Positions 1-11,104 of a stretch of DNA of 64,000 nucleotides are shown piece by piece. The notes beneath the pieces were generated by a model. It searched no databases. It saw only the letters and a program-made list of their open reading frames with translations, and was not told the DNA's origin. Numbering within the stretch: the first letter of the stretch is position 1; every line of letters begins with the position of its first letter. The stretch covers positions 710,988 to 774,987 of the forward strand of contig CH003106.1 of the NCBI GenBank assembly GCA_000149265.1, read 5' to 3'. The translations under genes were made by a program, and so were the position numbers. The stretch comes from Ciona savignyi. Its lineage: Eukaryota; Chordata; Ascidiacea; Phlebobranchia; Cionidae.

Positions 1-90
1 GCAGAAATAGAGAGTAACATGCCACCCCTGACACCCTACGAATCGGCGCCTATACCATCCACTAGTACTAACCTTGCACCCCTCACATAG

Positions 91-1760
91 GATGTTCAGT
101 ATGGTACTGGAGAAGCTCATCATCAGCGACACGCAGAAGGTTTCCGGCGCCATGGAACGAAAAATATGCTCCGTCGGTATGACTAAGCTTCTAACATCAT
201 GCACTGCTTTGTTGGACGAAAATTATTCACACCTCTGGTGAGTTTGTCCGCTTTAATCTGTGCCAGTAAGGATGTATTTTAGGGCGTTATTAAAATGCTA
301 AAAAATGAAAAAAAAATAATTTGTTTTTCTTGGGATTGCCGGCCACATTTGGAAATTGCTTTCTGTCCAAAAGAATTATACTGTTGATTAATATCTATCG
401 ATAAGGAATATTTTGTTTTTAATAATCGTTTTATCCAAATGAAGTATTGAGTTGTTTAAAACTAAAGTAATCTCAAAAAATATTAAACGCACTGCATTAA
501 GCTTTGGCATCTCACTTACCGGTATGTGGTTCTGATGATTATCCATTTTAGGGCTCCTCTTTTGGAAGCATTGATTGGTTTGTTTGAATTACCACAAGAT
601 GACTCTGTAGCTGATGATGAGCATTTTATTGAAATTGAAGATACGCCAGGTATTTACTCTTCGCATTACAGCAATTGTTTATAAATCGTAATAAGCTTGG
701 ACTCTTCATGGTTTTCTTTTCTAATCAAAGACAATCCATAATCCATAATGAATATTGAGTTTAAAATAACGCCTTACGAAGGTAGCGCACATTTTTCATG
801 GCTTTTTTTGTGCGTCACGCTCTTATGTGGAAATAACACTAACATAACCTTGCATTTGTGAATGATATAGTGTTTTAAAAATCTACTAACCAATAGTCGG
901 GGTTGCCGGATTTACTAAAAACAACAAATGAAAATTGAACTAAACTTTTGTCCCGGCGTCGCTAACCCACACTGATTCAGGTTACCAGACAGCATACTCG
1001 CAACTTGCGTTTGCCGGTAAGCGTGAACATGACCCGGTCAAGGTGGAAAATCCGAAGTTGTTTCTCGCCCAACAACTCTCCTCGCTCTCCAAGCAAATGC
1101 CGGGAAAGGTGAAGAGAAACTATTTATGCTTTCAGGACAGGACGTCGCCCTGTTAATGCCTTGGGAAGTGTTATAGCACATTTAGTCATCAGTTACCTTG
1201 TGCATAGAGTTAGATCAACATCGATATTCCAGTGCGGCGAGAATGATATAGATATTACCTGTGCCATTAAACCCCACTGGGTTCAAGCCATTGCCACCAC
1301 CTGCATTTCCTAGTTTCAAACCCATCGATCGGTTGTCAGATGCGGTTTGAATAAACTAACCGTCTCGGCAAATTGCTTGGTAGATTAGTGCGTCGCCTTT
1401 TAGCCAAAGGGTTGCAGTTTCGAATCTGGTCGCATGATAGGTGGTTGTGTTACCTGGGAAAGACACTTAACGGGCATTGCCTTGACCCCAGAGATATTTG
1501 CGTTCTACCAAAACTGCAGGAATGTCTCAATCATAGACAATATACCGAAATGCCGACGGTGTATGCAAGGTAATATGACGATTGCCCGCGTGATAACGCC
1601 CCATGCTTTTTTCATGAACATAAGAATAAATAGATCACCAACCGATATTTTTATTGCACTTATTCCATTTCAGGTTTCTGGGATGTTGGGTTATCTAAAC
1701 CCGAAAGCCCAAGAGTTTCTAAAAGGCTACGTCACCGCTGCCCAGGTTACAATTTCTTGA
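91..1760 (+). CDS. CSE1L: Exportin-2 (CSE1L/CAS), 3' end
   Basis: Exportin-2 is the importin-beta-like receptor that returns importin-alpha from nucleus to cytoplasm with RanGTP. Four exons are visible, 91-237, 552-649, 981-1108 and 1674-1760 (TGA at 1758), all with AG/GT borders and matching phases; one Trp codon is split between exons 1 and 2. The joined translation carries the family's C-terminal landmarks: LEKLI then QKVSG, ERKICSVG, LIGLFELP, DDEHFIEIEDTPGYQ, AFSQLAFAGK and the final FLKGYV segment. The gene enters from the left, and bases 1-90 look like intron. Nothing is broken in the visible part. The last intron carries a SINE-A copy. Identity rests on recognised family sequence and is firm. 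Confidence 0.95.
1366..1650 (+). repeat. SINE-A, diverged, in the last CSE1L intron
   Basis: A tRNA-like head (GTGCGTCGCCTTTTAGCC, then the B-box-like GGTTGCAGTTTCGAAT) is followed by the SINE-A body with the GACGATTGCCCGCGTG block near 1577. The short reading frames at 1373-1760 come from this repeat plus the last exon. Confidence 0.75.
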
Positions 1761-1889
1761 CGTATTAACCATCCTGCCAATTCATTCATCGAGTTTCCTA
1801 CCGACAAGTTCATTTGTTAATCATTGCGACCCTCCTTCTTGCGAATCGCGTCATATTTTGTTCTGCCAACCGCGGGAATCGCCTTTTGG

Positions 1890-1895
1890 AATAAA
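1890..1895 (+). terminator. Candidate CSE1L polyadenylation signal
   Basis: AATAAA lies 130 bases after the CSE1L stop codon, the first canonical hexamer downstream. The rest of 1761-2280 shows no gene. Confidence 0.5.
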
Positions 1896-2279
1896 TTTAT
1901 TTACAATACTGTGTGTTTGAATCTTGCATCGAAAAATTAACTCCACGTTTTAAAATACCTCATACAAAGGTTACTAGAAATTCCCAATAGTCGCCAAAAT
2001 TACGGTTCGACAGTTGGTTGTCCAAATACAATTAGGGGACGTCGCCGGAGCCAGTTTAAATACCTTAACCTAAAATCTGTCAACAATTAAGTTCTATAGA
2101 ATAGAGCTCGAGTAAACTCAACTTAAATATTTATTTGTTTAGAATTTAGACTACGTAAATACTCGCCGATGGGGTATCCGAAAAGGTGAACCGGCAACAT
2201 AGCTGAGTTGATTAACCGTATGCCTTCAGTTTCAGTCGAAATATTGATGTTTCGAAATCAGAATCTCGATAGTCGGTTG

Positions 2280-3060
2280 TATCCTTGAAGACACTTAAGA
2301 CGACGTCGCCGGAACTTATTGGATTCGCCGATTAAATTGAAACCGTCTCAGTCATATAATTGATAAAACACAATTTTAAAATCTTGAAATTTGTGAGAAA
2401 TTCTAATATTTGAATATTTTTAAAATATTTGAAACAAATCTTAAGAGAGATACACAGAGTCTATTTTTAAGCATACTATACACCCCATCTTTATTGATCA
2501 AGTTCCAATATTATGTTGTATTTATTACGTATTTTTTATTGTTTTTAAGTTGATGCTTTTAAATAATTAAGATTAATATTGGAGTGTATAGTACAGCATA
2601 CTGCAACATTTTGAATGCAGTGCGCCAGTTTACGAATAATATCACAATGAAAGCAACTTTGCGTGCCAACCATTGTTATGTACGGTTAGTATATTTAACT
2701 AACTAATTTGAATATTAGTAAGCGGATAATGGAAAAAAATATTATTAGGCATATTACAGACAGTTATAGAGTTTCCACATGCTTTTATTTTATATTTTGC
2801 GCGCGCGTCGTCAAATAAAGCGACGTGCCATAAAAAAAACTTTCAAGTGCCACTTGTAGCACGAATGTCAGTTATTGCCTGCCCTCTAGTACAGTATTAC
2901 ATAAACATGGTGAACGTGTTCGGTTGGTCGATTTCTGCAAGAACGAAGATGCTTTGATATTTATTAATGACCTTTACCTAAGTTTCAGTCTGCAGATTAT
3001 GTTTTGCTGACTGCTGATGTTCTGCAAGCAGCGCTAGACTACGAAGAAAGACTGAAACAT
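2280..3060 (+). repeat. Upstream part of the peptide-locus duplication, copy 1
   Basis: This segment realigns with 5370-6130 through long shared blocks, including ATACTATACACC near 2475, the AT-rich stretch around 2530, GAATGCAGTGCGCCAGTTTA near 2613 and CGTGCCAACCATTGTTATGT near 2660. A short inverted pair (TACTATACACC near 2475, GTGTATAGTAC near 2584) frames about 110 bases and may be a small MITE carried in both copies. No coding signal is seen. Confidence 0.7.
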
Positions 3061-3110
3061 TTAATACAAAAACAGGAAATTATTTTATCCTTCGATACAC
3101 TGTATGTGCT
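2988..3110 (+). repeat. Diverged relic of the peptide-gene upstream region
   Basis: CTGCAGATTATG, GACTACGAAGAA, GAAACATTTA and ACAGGAAATTAT occur in the same order as at 3903-4000 and 6538-6635, the region just upstream of the peptide TATA box. Here the segment decays before any TATA box or start codon. Confidence 0.6.
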
Positions 3111-3429
3111 TAGATGAATATTAGTCTAGGCATGTATGTAACTTCTTCAGGACGAATTTGGTTGAAGAAGACACTCGTAGCACGCGTTTGACAAAAAATA
3201 TACAAAATTTGGAGTAGTCTAATTGAATAAATAAGCTTGAGGTGTTGCCTTCCATCTGGTACATTATTACAGAAACATGGTGAACGTGTTCGGTTGGTCG
3301 ATGTTTGCACATCGAAAATGCTTTAATTTTTATAAATGGCCTGTACCTAAGTTTAAATCTGTCTGCAGATTATGTTTCTCCGACTGCTGATGGCATGTTT
3401 AACATCATTCGAAAGTAAACTAACACAAG

Positions 3430-3665
3430 ACAAAAATAGTTTAAAATCAAGCAATCCATCTCGACTAGGCCTACACAATAAATTAAATCACCAATAAATC
3501 TTGAGCGTTTGGAAACACAGCAGGACCGTTCGGCCAAACACAAAACAGTTCCTATAAATTCGTTATATGTGGCACTTGTGTAACATGGTACATGTATTCC
3601 ATTGTTTTACTCCTCGGTATCTTTACTGCAATTTACGTCACAAGACTAAGTCACATTGGCCGCGA
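3430..3665 (+). repeat. Distal upstream segment of the peptide locus, copy 1
   Basis: Matches 6140-6250 on the same strand and 20985-21150 inverted. Shared blocks include CGGCCAAACACAAAACAGTT, TGTAACATGGTA and GGTATCTTTACTGC, then TTACGTCACAAGACTAAG. Confidence 0.65.
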
Positions 3666-3889
3666 AAACTATTGGTCGTAACTGGACGAAAGACGAATTG
3701 GGTTGATCGAATTACGGTCAAGACCGTGTATTGTAGTTAAGGATATATCTAGTTATGGTAACGATCCTGTAGTCGATCATTTTGATTATGTGATTATGCA
3801 GTCTAACCGAAACATTGTGGGACATGTTTGATTGGTTGATTACTGCAAGAACGAAAATCCATTGATACATATAAAAGTCATTTAGAAAG

Positions 3890-4113
3890 AATTTATTATT
3901 AACTGTCTGCAGATTATGTACAGCTGATTGACTGGAAATCACGACGGACTACGAAGAACGAACAAAACATTGAATGAAAAACAGGAAATTATCTGATCGT
4001 CCGACACCATGCTTGTGTTTTGATGATATACGCTGAGTCGTGTATATAAGCTAGGTTTGTTCACCAGTAAATACAGATCTTTTCTTAAGTCATCAAAGAA
4101 TCATCAGAATGTT
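3890..4113 (+). pseudogene. Secreted-peptide gene copy reduced to promoter, leader and start codon
   Basis: This segment is collinear with the promoter and 5' leader of the peptide gene at 6530-6751. It keeps the AGATAA-type box (inverted, near 3989), the TATA box TATATAAG at 4043-4050 and the leader block AATCATCAGAATGTT. The start codon is at 4109. Homology stops two or three bases after the ATG, where a 335-bp satellite unit of the HINE-like element begins. The frame reads only three more codons before a stop. I infer insertion or recombination at the start codon. The promoter could still be active, driving a transcript into the repeat. Confidence 0.7.
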
Positions 4114-5230
4114 TCTTTATTAAATTTGGTGAAATGTTAGTGCATTAACCACTCATATAACACTTATAAGAATTAAAAAATTTACCTAGGGAAATACCCT
4201 AAAAAATAAGATTTTGTTTTAAATCATTATTGTGACAGGCATGGCTTGTGGCCCCAACATCTACTAGAAAAAGTAATAGAATCGCAATAAAACTTTGTCA
4301 TTTGTTAGACAATATGTCCTGGATATGCAAAAAAACAAAACTTTTGGGTAATATACCCAGGGGAATTCCCCTGACAGATAAATAACCGAAATGGAATTAA
4401 AAAAAAATTAGTTTTTTTGCGCATAACGCTTAAACGGCTTCTCCAAATTACAATTAGATTTGATAAAATATAAGTGCATTAGCCACTGATAAAACACCTA
4501 AAAGAATTTAAAAAAAATACCCAGGGAAATACCCTAAAAATGAGATTTTGTTCTTAAATCATGATTGTGACAGGCATGTCTTGTGGCTCCGACATCTATT
4601 AGACAAAGTAATGGAATCGCAATGAAACTTTGCCATTTGTTAGACAATATGGCCTAATTATGCAGAAACCAAAAGTTTGGGTAATATACCCAGGGGAATT
4701 CCCCTGAGAGTTGAAAAACCAAAACGATATTTTTTCTAAAATAAGCTCTTTAGGGCATAGCGCTTGGTCGGCTAAAATGTTAGTCCCCTATTCGACGTTG
4801 TACCATTGAGCAAAAAGAAATACAATACCTAGGGAAATACCCTAAAATGTTCGGAAAATCTCACACGCGTATTCTCTTTATAACTGCACATGGAAAAGAA
4901 GTTTGGTTTAATAACTATGGGACCCATGCGTTTATGCTTGCAGAAACAAAACTATGACAGTCCGGTTTAAACTTTCTAAAATGTTAATTAACATGGACCT
5001 GACGTGCACATATCTAACATTAACATATATTGTGTAGGGAACAATAATATTAAGATCGGATTGTTACCTTAGGGACCCATGCGTTTATGCATAAAGAAAC
5101 AAACTACATACCCGGTGTATAAAATACTTATGGTGGTTAGGGACCCTGCTCGCATATATATATATACATATGGTACAAAATGTGTTTTACAAATAATGGT
5201 GGTAAAATACGTGGTTGACACTCTCTAGTT
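4114..5230 (-). mobile_element. HINE/Helentron-like element with 335-bp satellite, copy A (truncated)
   Basis: Contains about two and a half units of the 335-bp repeat (GACAGGCATG landmarks at 4234 and 4569; CCAGGGGAATTCCCCTG near 4357 and 4690), followed by the unique part with GGGACCCATGCGTTTATGCT and the terminus GACACTCTCTAGTTT. The hairpin end found in copies B and C is missing; that side is fused to the broken peptide promoter. No protein is encoded. Confidence 0.65.
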
Positions 5231-5369
5231 TTTATAGGTGTAGGTTCATTGTCTAAAAATCTTAACAAAATCTGAGAGATACGATGTAAGGGTTGTTAAA
5301 AATATATTGGATTGACCCTTTAGCGACCTATACAAATGCCGACTCCTATACTAAACGGTCCCAGACCCT

Positions 5370-6135
5370 CGCGGACGTCGCTATTGGATTTATTGATTAA
5401 GATGAAACAGTCGACACGCCTTGTTCATATAAAATATAATCGATAAAACAAAATTTTAAAATGATAAAAAGTTGCTAAAATGCCATTTGTAAGAAATCTT
5501 GATATTTTAATAACAAATCTTAAGTGAGATCCACAGAGTTTATTTTAAAGCATACTATACACCTCATCTTTTTTTTATCAAGTACCAGTATTATGGTGTA
5601 TTTATTGCGTTATTTTTATTGTTTTCAAGTTGATGCTTTCAGGTAATTAAAATAATATGGAAGTGTATAGTACAGTAGTCTGCAACCTTTGAATGCAGTG
5701 CGCCAGTTTATAAATAATAGCAAGTTCAAGTGGCATGAAAGCAACTTCGCGTGCCAACCATTGTTATGTACGGTTTGGTTTGTCTAATCAACTTCCTAAT
5801 TTAAATGTAAGTAAGCGGATAAGGGAAAATTTGTTATTAGACATATTGTAGGCAGTTAGAGTCTCCACATGCTTTTAGTTTAGATTTTGCGTGACCGTCA
5901 AATCAAGAGCCGTGCCATAATAAACCTTTCAAGTGTAATATTACAGAAACATGGTTAACGTGTTTGGTTGGTCGATTTTTGCAAGACCGAAAATGCTTTA
6001 ATATTTATTAATGGTCTGCAAGAATACTTAAGTTTCGACTGTCTATAGATTTTATGTTTTGCCGACTGCTGACGGTCCCCAAGCGGCGCTAGACTACGAA
6101 GAAACACCAAAAGATTTATTGCAAAAATCCGGCGA
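5370..6135 (+). repeat. Upstream part of the peptide-locus duplication, copy 2
   Basis: Second copy of 2280-3060 on the same strand, about 3.05 kb further on. It ends in another relic of the proximal promoter module (near 6045-6120: TGTTTTGCCGACTGCTGACGG, then GACTACGAAGAAAC). Confidence 0.7.
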
Positions 6136-6621
6136 AAAATGTTCGGCCAAACGCGAAACAGTTCCTCTAACTCCGCTATACGTGGACTTTGTGTAACATG
6201 GTATCTTTACTGCGGTTTACGTCACAAGACTAAGCCACATTGGCTACGAAAACTATCGGTCGTAACTGGACGAAAGAGGAATTGAGTTGATCAAACTGCG
6301 GTCAAAACCCTGCATTCTAGTTAAGGATATATCTAGTTATGGTAAAGATTCTGTATTATTATAAATTTTGTTAATTAGTTTGTATTTGTTTTCGTATAAG
6401 TGTAGTCGATCCTTAATTATAAGAGTATGTCGTCTAAACGAAACGCTGTGGGTCGTGTTCGATTGGTTAATTATTGCAAGAACGAAAATCCGTTGACACT
6501 TATAAAAGTTCTATAGGAAAAATTTATTATTAACTGCCCGCAGATTATGTTTTTTCGACAGCTGATTGTCTGGAAGCGTCGACGGACTACGAAGAACGAA
6601 CGAAACATTTATTGTGAAACC

Positions 6622-6690
6622 GGAAATTATCTGATCCTCCGACAGCATGCATGTGTTTTGATAATATACACTAAGATGTGTATATAAGCG
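6622..6690 (+). promoter_or_regulatory. Promoter of the plus-strand secreted-peptide copy
   Basis: TATA box TATATAAG at 6681-6688, 59 bases before the ATG, preceded by GGAAATTATCTGATC (inverted GATA-type box, 6628-6633). Both also occur at 3989/4043 and, inverted, at 20292/20236, so these are the best-conserved non-coding blocks of the three copies. A GATA-factor role is inference from the motif alone. Confidence 0.6.
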
Positions 6691-6746
6691 AGTTCTGACC
6701 ACCCGTAACCACAGTTCTTTTATTAGATTATCAGAGAATCATCAGA

Positions 6747-7279
6747 ATGTTCAAGCTTGCCATCGTTCTTGTCTTCATTTGCGGCCAACTGGCCCCATCT
6801 AACGCTGCACTCAGTAGCCCTTGTTAGAGTCGGTGCGAAAGTCGTCGACGGACTTCTGCCAGTTGTCTCCCAAACTTGGACCACATGTGTCCACCGGTGA
6901 CTACGTCCACAACAACCCAGACTGGAGCTTGTGGCGCAGAAAGAGATGGAACCAACAACCAAGCAGCGAAGCCGATATGCTCGGTAGGTTTATGTAGATA
7001 CTTTTTCTTTTGTACGCATGGTGTTTGAATGATAATTTAAACATTTTTTTAAATATCTGACACTTCTAGTTTACAAAATGTTAACGGCTAACAATGACCT
7101 ATTTATTGTAATGTTCTCTGAAGTTTATAGACAATGAAAGCATAATTTCTTGAAGATATTTCGTCGCTCAATTCAGTGTAGTCTTTTACAAATGTTCATA
7201 TTAAACAAAACCTTTAATTCTCTGTGCAGAAGACGCTTTGGAAGCCGAAGTCATGGAAGCTCTTATGCAAGAACAATAA
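6747..7279 (+). pseudogene. Secreted cationic peptide precursor, plus-strand copy with two frameshifts
   Basis: Exons 6747-6983 and 7230-7279 match the intact inverted copy at 19727-20177 almost base for base, including splice sites, a 3'-UTR intron (7301-7401) and the acidic C-terminal exon. Two single C insertions break the frame: CCC instead of CC at 6818-6820, just after the signal peptide, and CCC instead of CC at 6869-6871. As written, translation stops about 26 codons in. Promoter, leader and polyA signal look sound. The gene is therefore either a young pseudogene or hit by consensus errors in C-runs; the neighbouring collagen-XII-like gene has no such errors in over 1,900 codons, which favours real mutations or a collapsed polymorphic copy. 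Confidence 0.75.
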
Positions 7280-7449
7280 ATCCAACAAATGTTGATAAAC
7301 GTAAGTAATAATCTAAATACCATATAACTTATAAAAATAAAATGTCGACCCTTTTCTTTTATATAGAAAAATCTCAATTTTAACCTATTGATTATTTACA
7401 GGACATGACAGCAACTGATCAAATTGTATCTTCTTATTGGAAATATAAT

Positions 7450-7455
7450 AATAAA
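7450..7455 (+). terminator. Polyadenylation signal of the plus-strand peptide copy
   Basis: AATAAA in the last (non-coding) exon that starts at 7402. The inverted copy has the same signal at 19560-19565. Confidence 0.6.
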
Positions 7456-7664
7456 ATTTAAGAAAGAAATTGTATTATTGCATTTTAAGGAGCGGTTAAT
7501 ACAACTTTACGAATCGATATTTTAGTTTGTACTTTGTCAGGATTAATATAGCTGTTATGGGGAACCTGGACGTTATTGGAAATCCACGTTGCGAGTTAGC
7601 TATACCACCAAAAAGTCATTATTTATCAATTGCAAATTTTCATTAATTCCGTTTGGGATATCGA

Positions 7665-7790
7665 CATTTTATAGGATAAGAATAGGATATTTATGTTTAT
7701 CCCCGAGTAGCTAGCGACCAGTTTCGCACCTACAACCCTTCTACTGAAAGGCGACACACAAAACCACCAGAGTAATCTGTCGGACACAGC
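7665..7790 (-). repeat. SINE-A with internal deletion, minus strand
   Basis: The tail (AGGATATTTATGTTTATCCCC) is joined directly to the tRNA-like head (TAGCTAGCGACCAGTTTCGCACC), with about 170 bases of the body missing. Confidence 0.7.
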
Positions 7791-7849
7791 GAAAAGATAC
7801 CCCAAAACCTCCTACTAATTGTATCATATATAAAAAAATATTTATGTGT

Positions 7850-8010
7850 AATCTCAGTAAATGGAAAAACGCGGGAAATTTGGCACATCTGCAACGGTCG
7901 GTAGAAGCTGCATGGCATCGAGGAATTCCTAGGAGAGAGTGTTTCATGCGGAACGACAAAAAGAAAAAAGATTTTTTTTGCAGTCCACCGACCACGTCGT
8001 CTGTTAAGTT
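7850..8010 (+). repeat. Inverted-repeat block paired with 18020-18115
   Basis: GCATGGCATCGAGGAATTCC and GTTTCATGCGGAACGACAAA recur in reverse complement at 18035-18100. It lies just outside the plus-strand peptide gene, and its partner lies just outside the minus-strand one, so it may be part of the same inverted duplication. The frames on both strands here are weak. 8050-8540 shows no gene. Confidence 0.6.
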
Positions 8011-8544
8011 GAGCAATGGCGTTGGTTTCATTTTATAACCTTTCTCACTACTTTTGTTTTACAGGAAAACATTTAAAATATTTGATTGACCTTCGTTCAA
8101 TAGATTGCGAATAAAGGATGTCTGTGAGTACATTTATATACCGTAAATCATAGCATAGGCCTGTGTACGGTTACTTTAGTTCGTAGGGAGAAATACCAAA
8201 ATAGTTACAGCTAGGCCTGTGGTATATGTTAGTAAATTTGGCTTACGCAATAGCCTACTAGCCTATTCAGTTAGCATACAGCATAGACCTAATCAAACAG
8301 AATGTTTTGTTAACAGTGGTTTTATTTTAGTCTTCAGTTGTTGTCAAGTTGGAAGACAGCTTTTAGATAGTGAAGATGATTTTCAAACCGCCACCTTCAC
8401 CTCCTTGTTCAAGATCCAGAAAATCTAGAAAAGCAATATGCGGTATGATGAATATAAAGGCAGCAGTTAGTAAGTTCTGTTATTCACAGATTAAGTACCG
8501 GTAATATATCGATACTGGTGCAATGTACAATGACCCCGTGGTTG

Positions 8545-8650
8545 ACTAGTTGGGTTAGGATTAGTGTTCAGGTAGAGATTAGCGTTAAGGTTGGGGTTAG
8601 AGTTGAGATTAGTGTTGGGGTTGAGATTATCGTTAGAGCTTAGAGTTAGT
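8545..8650 (+). repeat. Degenerate GGTTAG/AGATTAG simple repeat
   Basis: A run of GTTAGG, GATTAGTGTT, GGGGTTAGAG and GAGATTAG words resembles a decayed TTAGGG-type repeat. Too irregular to call telomeric. Confidence 0.55.
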
Positions 8651-8659
8651 TTTCACACA

Positions 8660-8755
8660 AATAGTGTATAGGATAGGATAGAAAATATATTCATGTTTCA
8701 TCCCTGGGTGAATTGGAAAACCAAGGGAATTAACACATGGGCAATCGTCAGATCA
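8660..8755 (-). repeat. SINE-A tail fragment, minus strand
   Basis: AGGATAGGATAG, then AAAACCAAGGGAATTAACAC and GGGCAATCGTCAGATCA match the 3' half of SINE-A. The tRNA-like head is absent. Confidence 0.7.
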
Positions 8756-9083
8756 TATTGTAGTAGCATTTTTCTATATAGTACCCATAAGTTGTTTTTT
8801 TTGTATGTCAAATGTTTAAATTTATTTTTTATTTCCTATTAAGAAAAAGGTCCTGAGGATAATATTACAAAGGGGAACTGAAGTCAATTTTAAGAATATC
8901 TTAATAAATGGAAAAAAATACGCTGATTTCAAAAATCAAATCAGTTTCTTCCAATATTTTTTGGTTAAAGAGTTATGAGCAAATATATATTTTATTTTAT
9001 GTTAGGGGATTTCCCGTATTACGTCACTGACGTTGTTGAGATTTCGTGCCTATATGCATTGTATACAATCATGTGTCAGTTTA

Positions 9084-11004
9084 GAGGTGAATTAGTAACA
9101 GAAGCGCCTGCAGGAGCGTTGTATTTTCGTTTTTATTATGGAGACTTAGCATAACACTTGTCATATAGTCTTACTGAACCAATGTACATGGTGACAGCTT
9201 ACTTTAAGCGCGGTCATTAAGGCCTGCACGGTCCTGTACCTAAGCTGAATGCTGAGGTATACAGGTCTCGTATTTAAATGACTTTAGAATAATAAGTCTT
9301 AGCAATTTATATCATAAATAATAAAAGTGAAAACAGAACAAGAAAACTATAACAGAATGCATTAAACTGTAACTGCCAGCAATTTATAGAAATAAACCAG
9401 CCATTAGGCAAAGGCTAGACTATGCGATGGGAAAAGCCTATTTCTTTTATGGTTTACCTTGGCTGTTTGTATAATGTTTTGCTGTTGTGTATGTGGTGCA
9501 TTTAATGTCTGCTGTTATTGAAACTGAGCATTAGCCTACTGGTTGAGAATACCACTTATTGCAAAAACCAGTTAATCCACAGTTGAGTAGCTGATGTGTA
9601 GTCTGACAATAAGTACACAGCAAGCACTCAGATAAGTAAGTGAAGAATATATGTAATAGATCTTTACTTAACTACCCAAATAAGTTAATAAGAATATACC
9701 ACATTTCTAATTTAGTTCTTTTTATTAGATATTGTAAAATGCCTAAAGTTTAGCCACTGAGAAGGAAGAAAGAGTGATTGGAGTATATTGTTTTGCTCTA
9801 GGATGTACAAATTCCTATTACAGCACATGAAATTCCAATCCACCTGTGCACTTCCATCGATTTCCTCACAACGACAAAAAAACGGTTGAAGCAATGCATA
9901 CAACAATGCAAGCGTTCTAAACTACCTGGAAAAAGAACCGCAGTGTGTAGTGCACATATTTGTGACAAGGATTATCATAGTAAAATTGTATTTGACTCCA
10001 ATGGAGTAGCCAAGATGATGAAAACAAACCACTTGGTGAAAAATACAGTTCCAACAATTTTTAATTTTTCTGATTATGATTTTAAACATAGTGATCAACC
10101 CAGTACATCAAGTGCAACTTCAAGAACTTCTTTATCCAAGCAGATAATTGAAAAAATAAGGGCTTTTAGTAATGCAATTACCAGTCTGGCGTTATTTTGT
10201 GCACAAATGCATATACATTCATGCAGCATAAACATTCTTGCAGTGTGTCCATAAGAATACAGTTTTTGCAACGGCACCAAGTCATGTCAATAGGTAATGT
10301 TTCTAAATAAACATTTTCTTCTATGGGGCTTGCATCTTTAAAGATACTTTTAGACGTTTTCCTTCGTTCAAACGCACATGACTAAATTTGTGTTGTTTTA
10401 TTGTGTACAATAAAACTTCTTTCATCCATGCCAGAATGCTGAAAACTGTCATCCATTTTAGTGTTACAACATTAACTTAAATTTACTCTAGAAATGAAGA
10501 AAACAAAAGAAATTTGTTAAAACTTCTATGCATATGTATACCAAATCTCTCACACTCTCAGTTTGTAGCCCAGGGTTTGATAATAACATTGTTAGTCTAC
10601 GTTGCAGATTATGGCTATATATTGAAAAGCAACAATCATGAAAGAAATAGGCTGTTCCCACCGCATAGTCTGATCTTTGATTGAGTGGCTGGTTTATTTC
10701 TATAAATTGCTGGAAGTTACAGTTTACTGCCTCCTGTTATAGTTTTCTTATTCTGTCTTCACTTCTATGATTTATGATATAAATTGCTAAGACTTATTAT
10801 TCTAAAGTCATTTAAATACGAGACCTGTATACCTCAGCATTCAGCTTAGGTCCAGGATCGTGCAGGCTTGAATGAGCGCGCTTAAGGTAAGCTGTCACGC
10901 GGGTACATTGGTTCAGTTAGGCTATATGATAAGCGTTATGCTAAGTCTCCATAAAAAAACGAAAATACAACGCTCCTGCAGGCGCTTATGTTACTAATCA
11001 ACCT
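9084..11004. mobile_element. Palindromic THAP-domain DNA transposon remnant
   Basis: Two arms of about 365 bases (9084-9448 and 10641-11004) are reverse complements with some divergence, for example GCGCCTGCAGGAGCG at 9103 and CGCTCCTGCAGGCGC at 10970. Between them is a broken THAP-domain coding region. Long inverted arms plus a THAP protein fit P-like or Kolobok-like elements; the arms run into the gap, so the true ends and target duplication cannot be read. Only the DNA-binding part of the protein remains, so this is a non-autonomous deletion derivative. Confidence 0.75.
9760..10254 (+). pseudogene. Broken THAP zinc-finger domain of a transposase
   Basis: Across two frames the THAP signature is readable: Cys-x4-Cys (CFALGC, near 9789-9806), HFHRFP near 9848, then C-x2-H (CSAH near 9945), and the closing AVPTIF-like NTVPTIF. 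The frame is broken by one TGA (in STRNS-like context near 9828) and by a 1-base shift in the A-run at 9876-9882. After the domain come about 60 low-similarity residues and a stop; the catalytic part is missing. THAP domains bind DNA through one zinc ion and head P-element and Kolobok transposases. Confidence 0.75.
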
Positions 11005-11104
11005 NNNNNNNNNNNNNNNNNNNNNNNNNNNNNNNNNNNNNNNNNNNNNNNNNNNNNNNNNNNNNNNNNNNNNNNNNNNNNNNNNNNNNNNNNNNNNNNN
11101 NNNN
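11005..11104. other. Assembly gap (100 N)
   Basis: Exactly 100 unknown bases, directly at the end of the right palindromic arm, a structure that assemblers often fail to cross. The true size is unknown. 11105-11454 shows no recognised gene. Confidence 1.

Noticed and set aside
8545..8650. Interstitial telomere repeat
   Set aside because: Words related to TTAGG are frequent but no perfect hexamer run exists.
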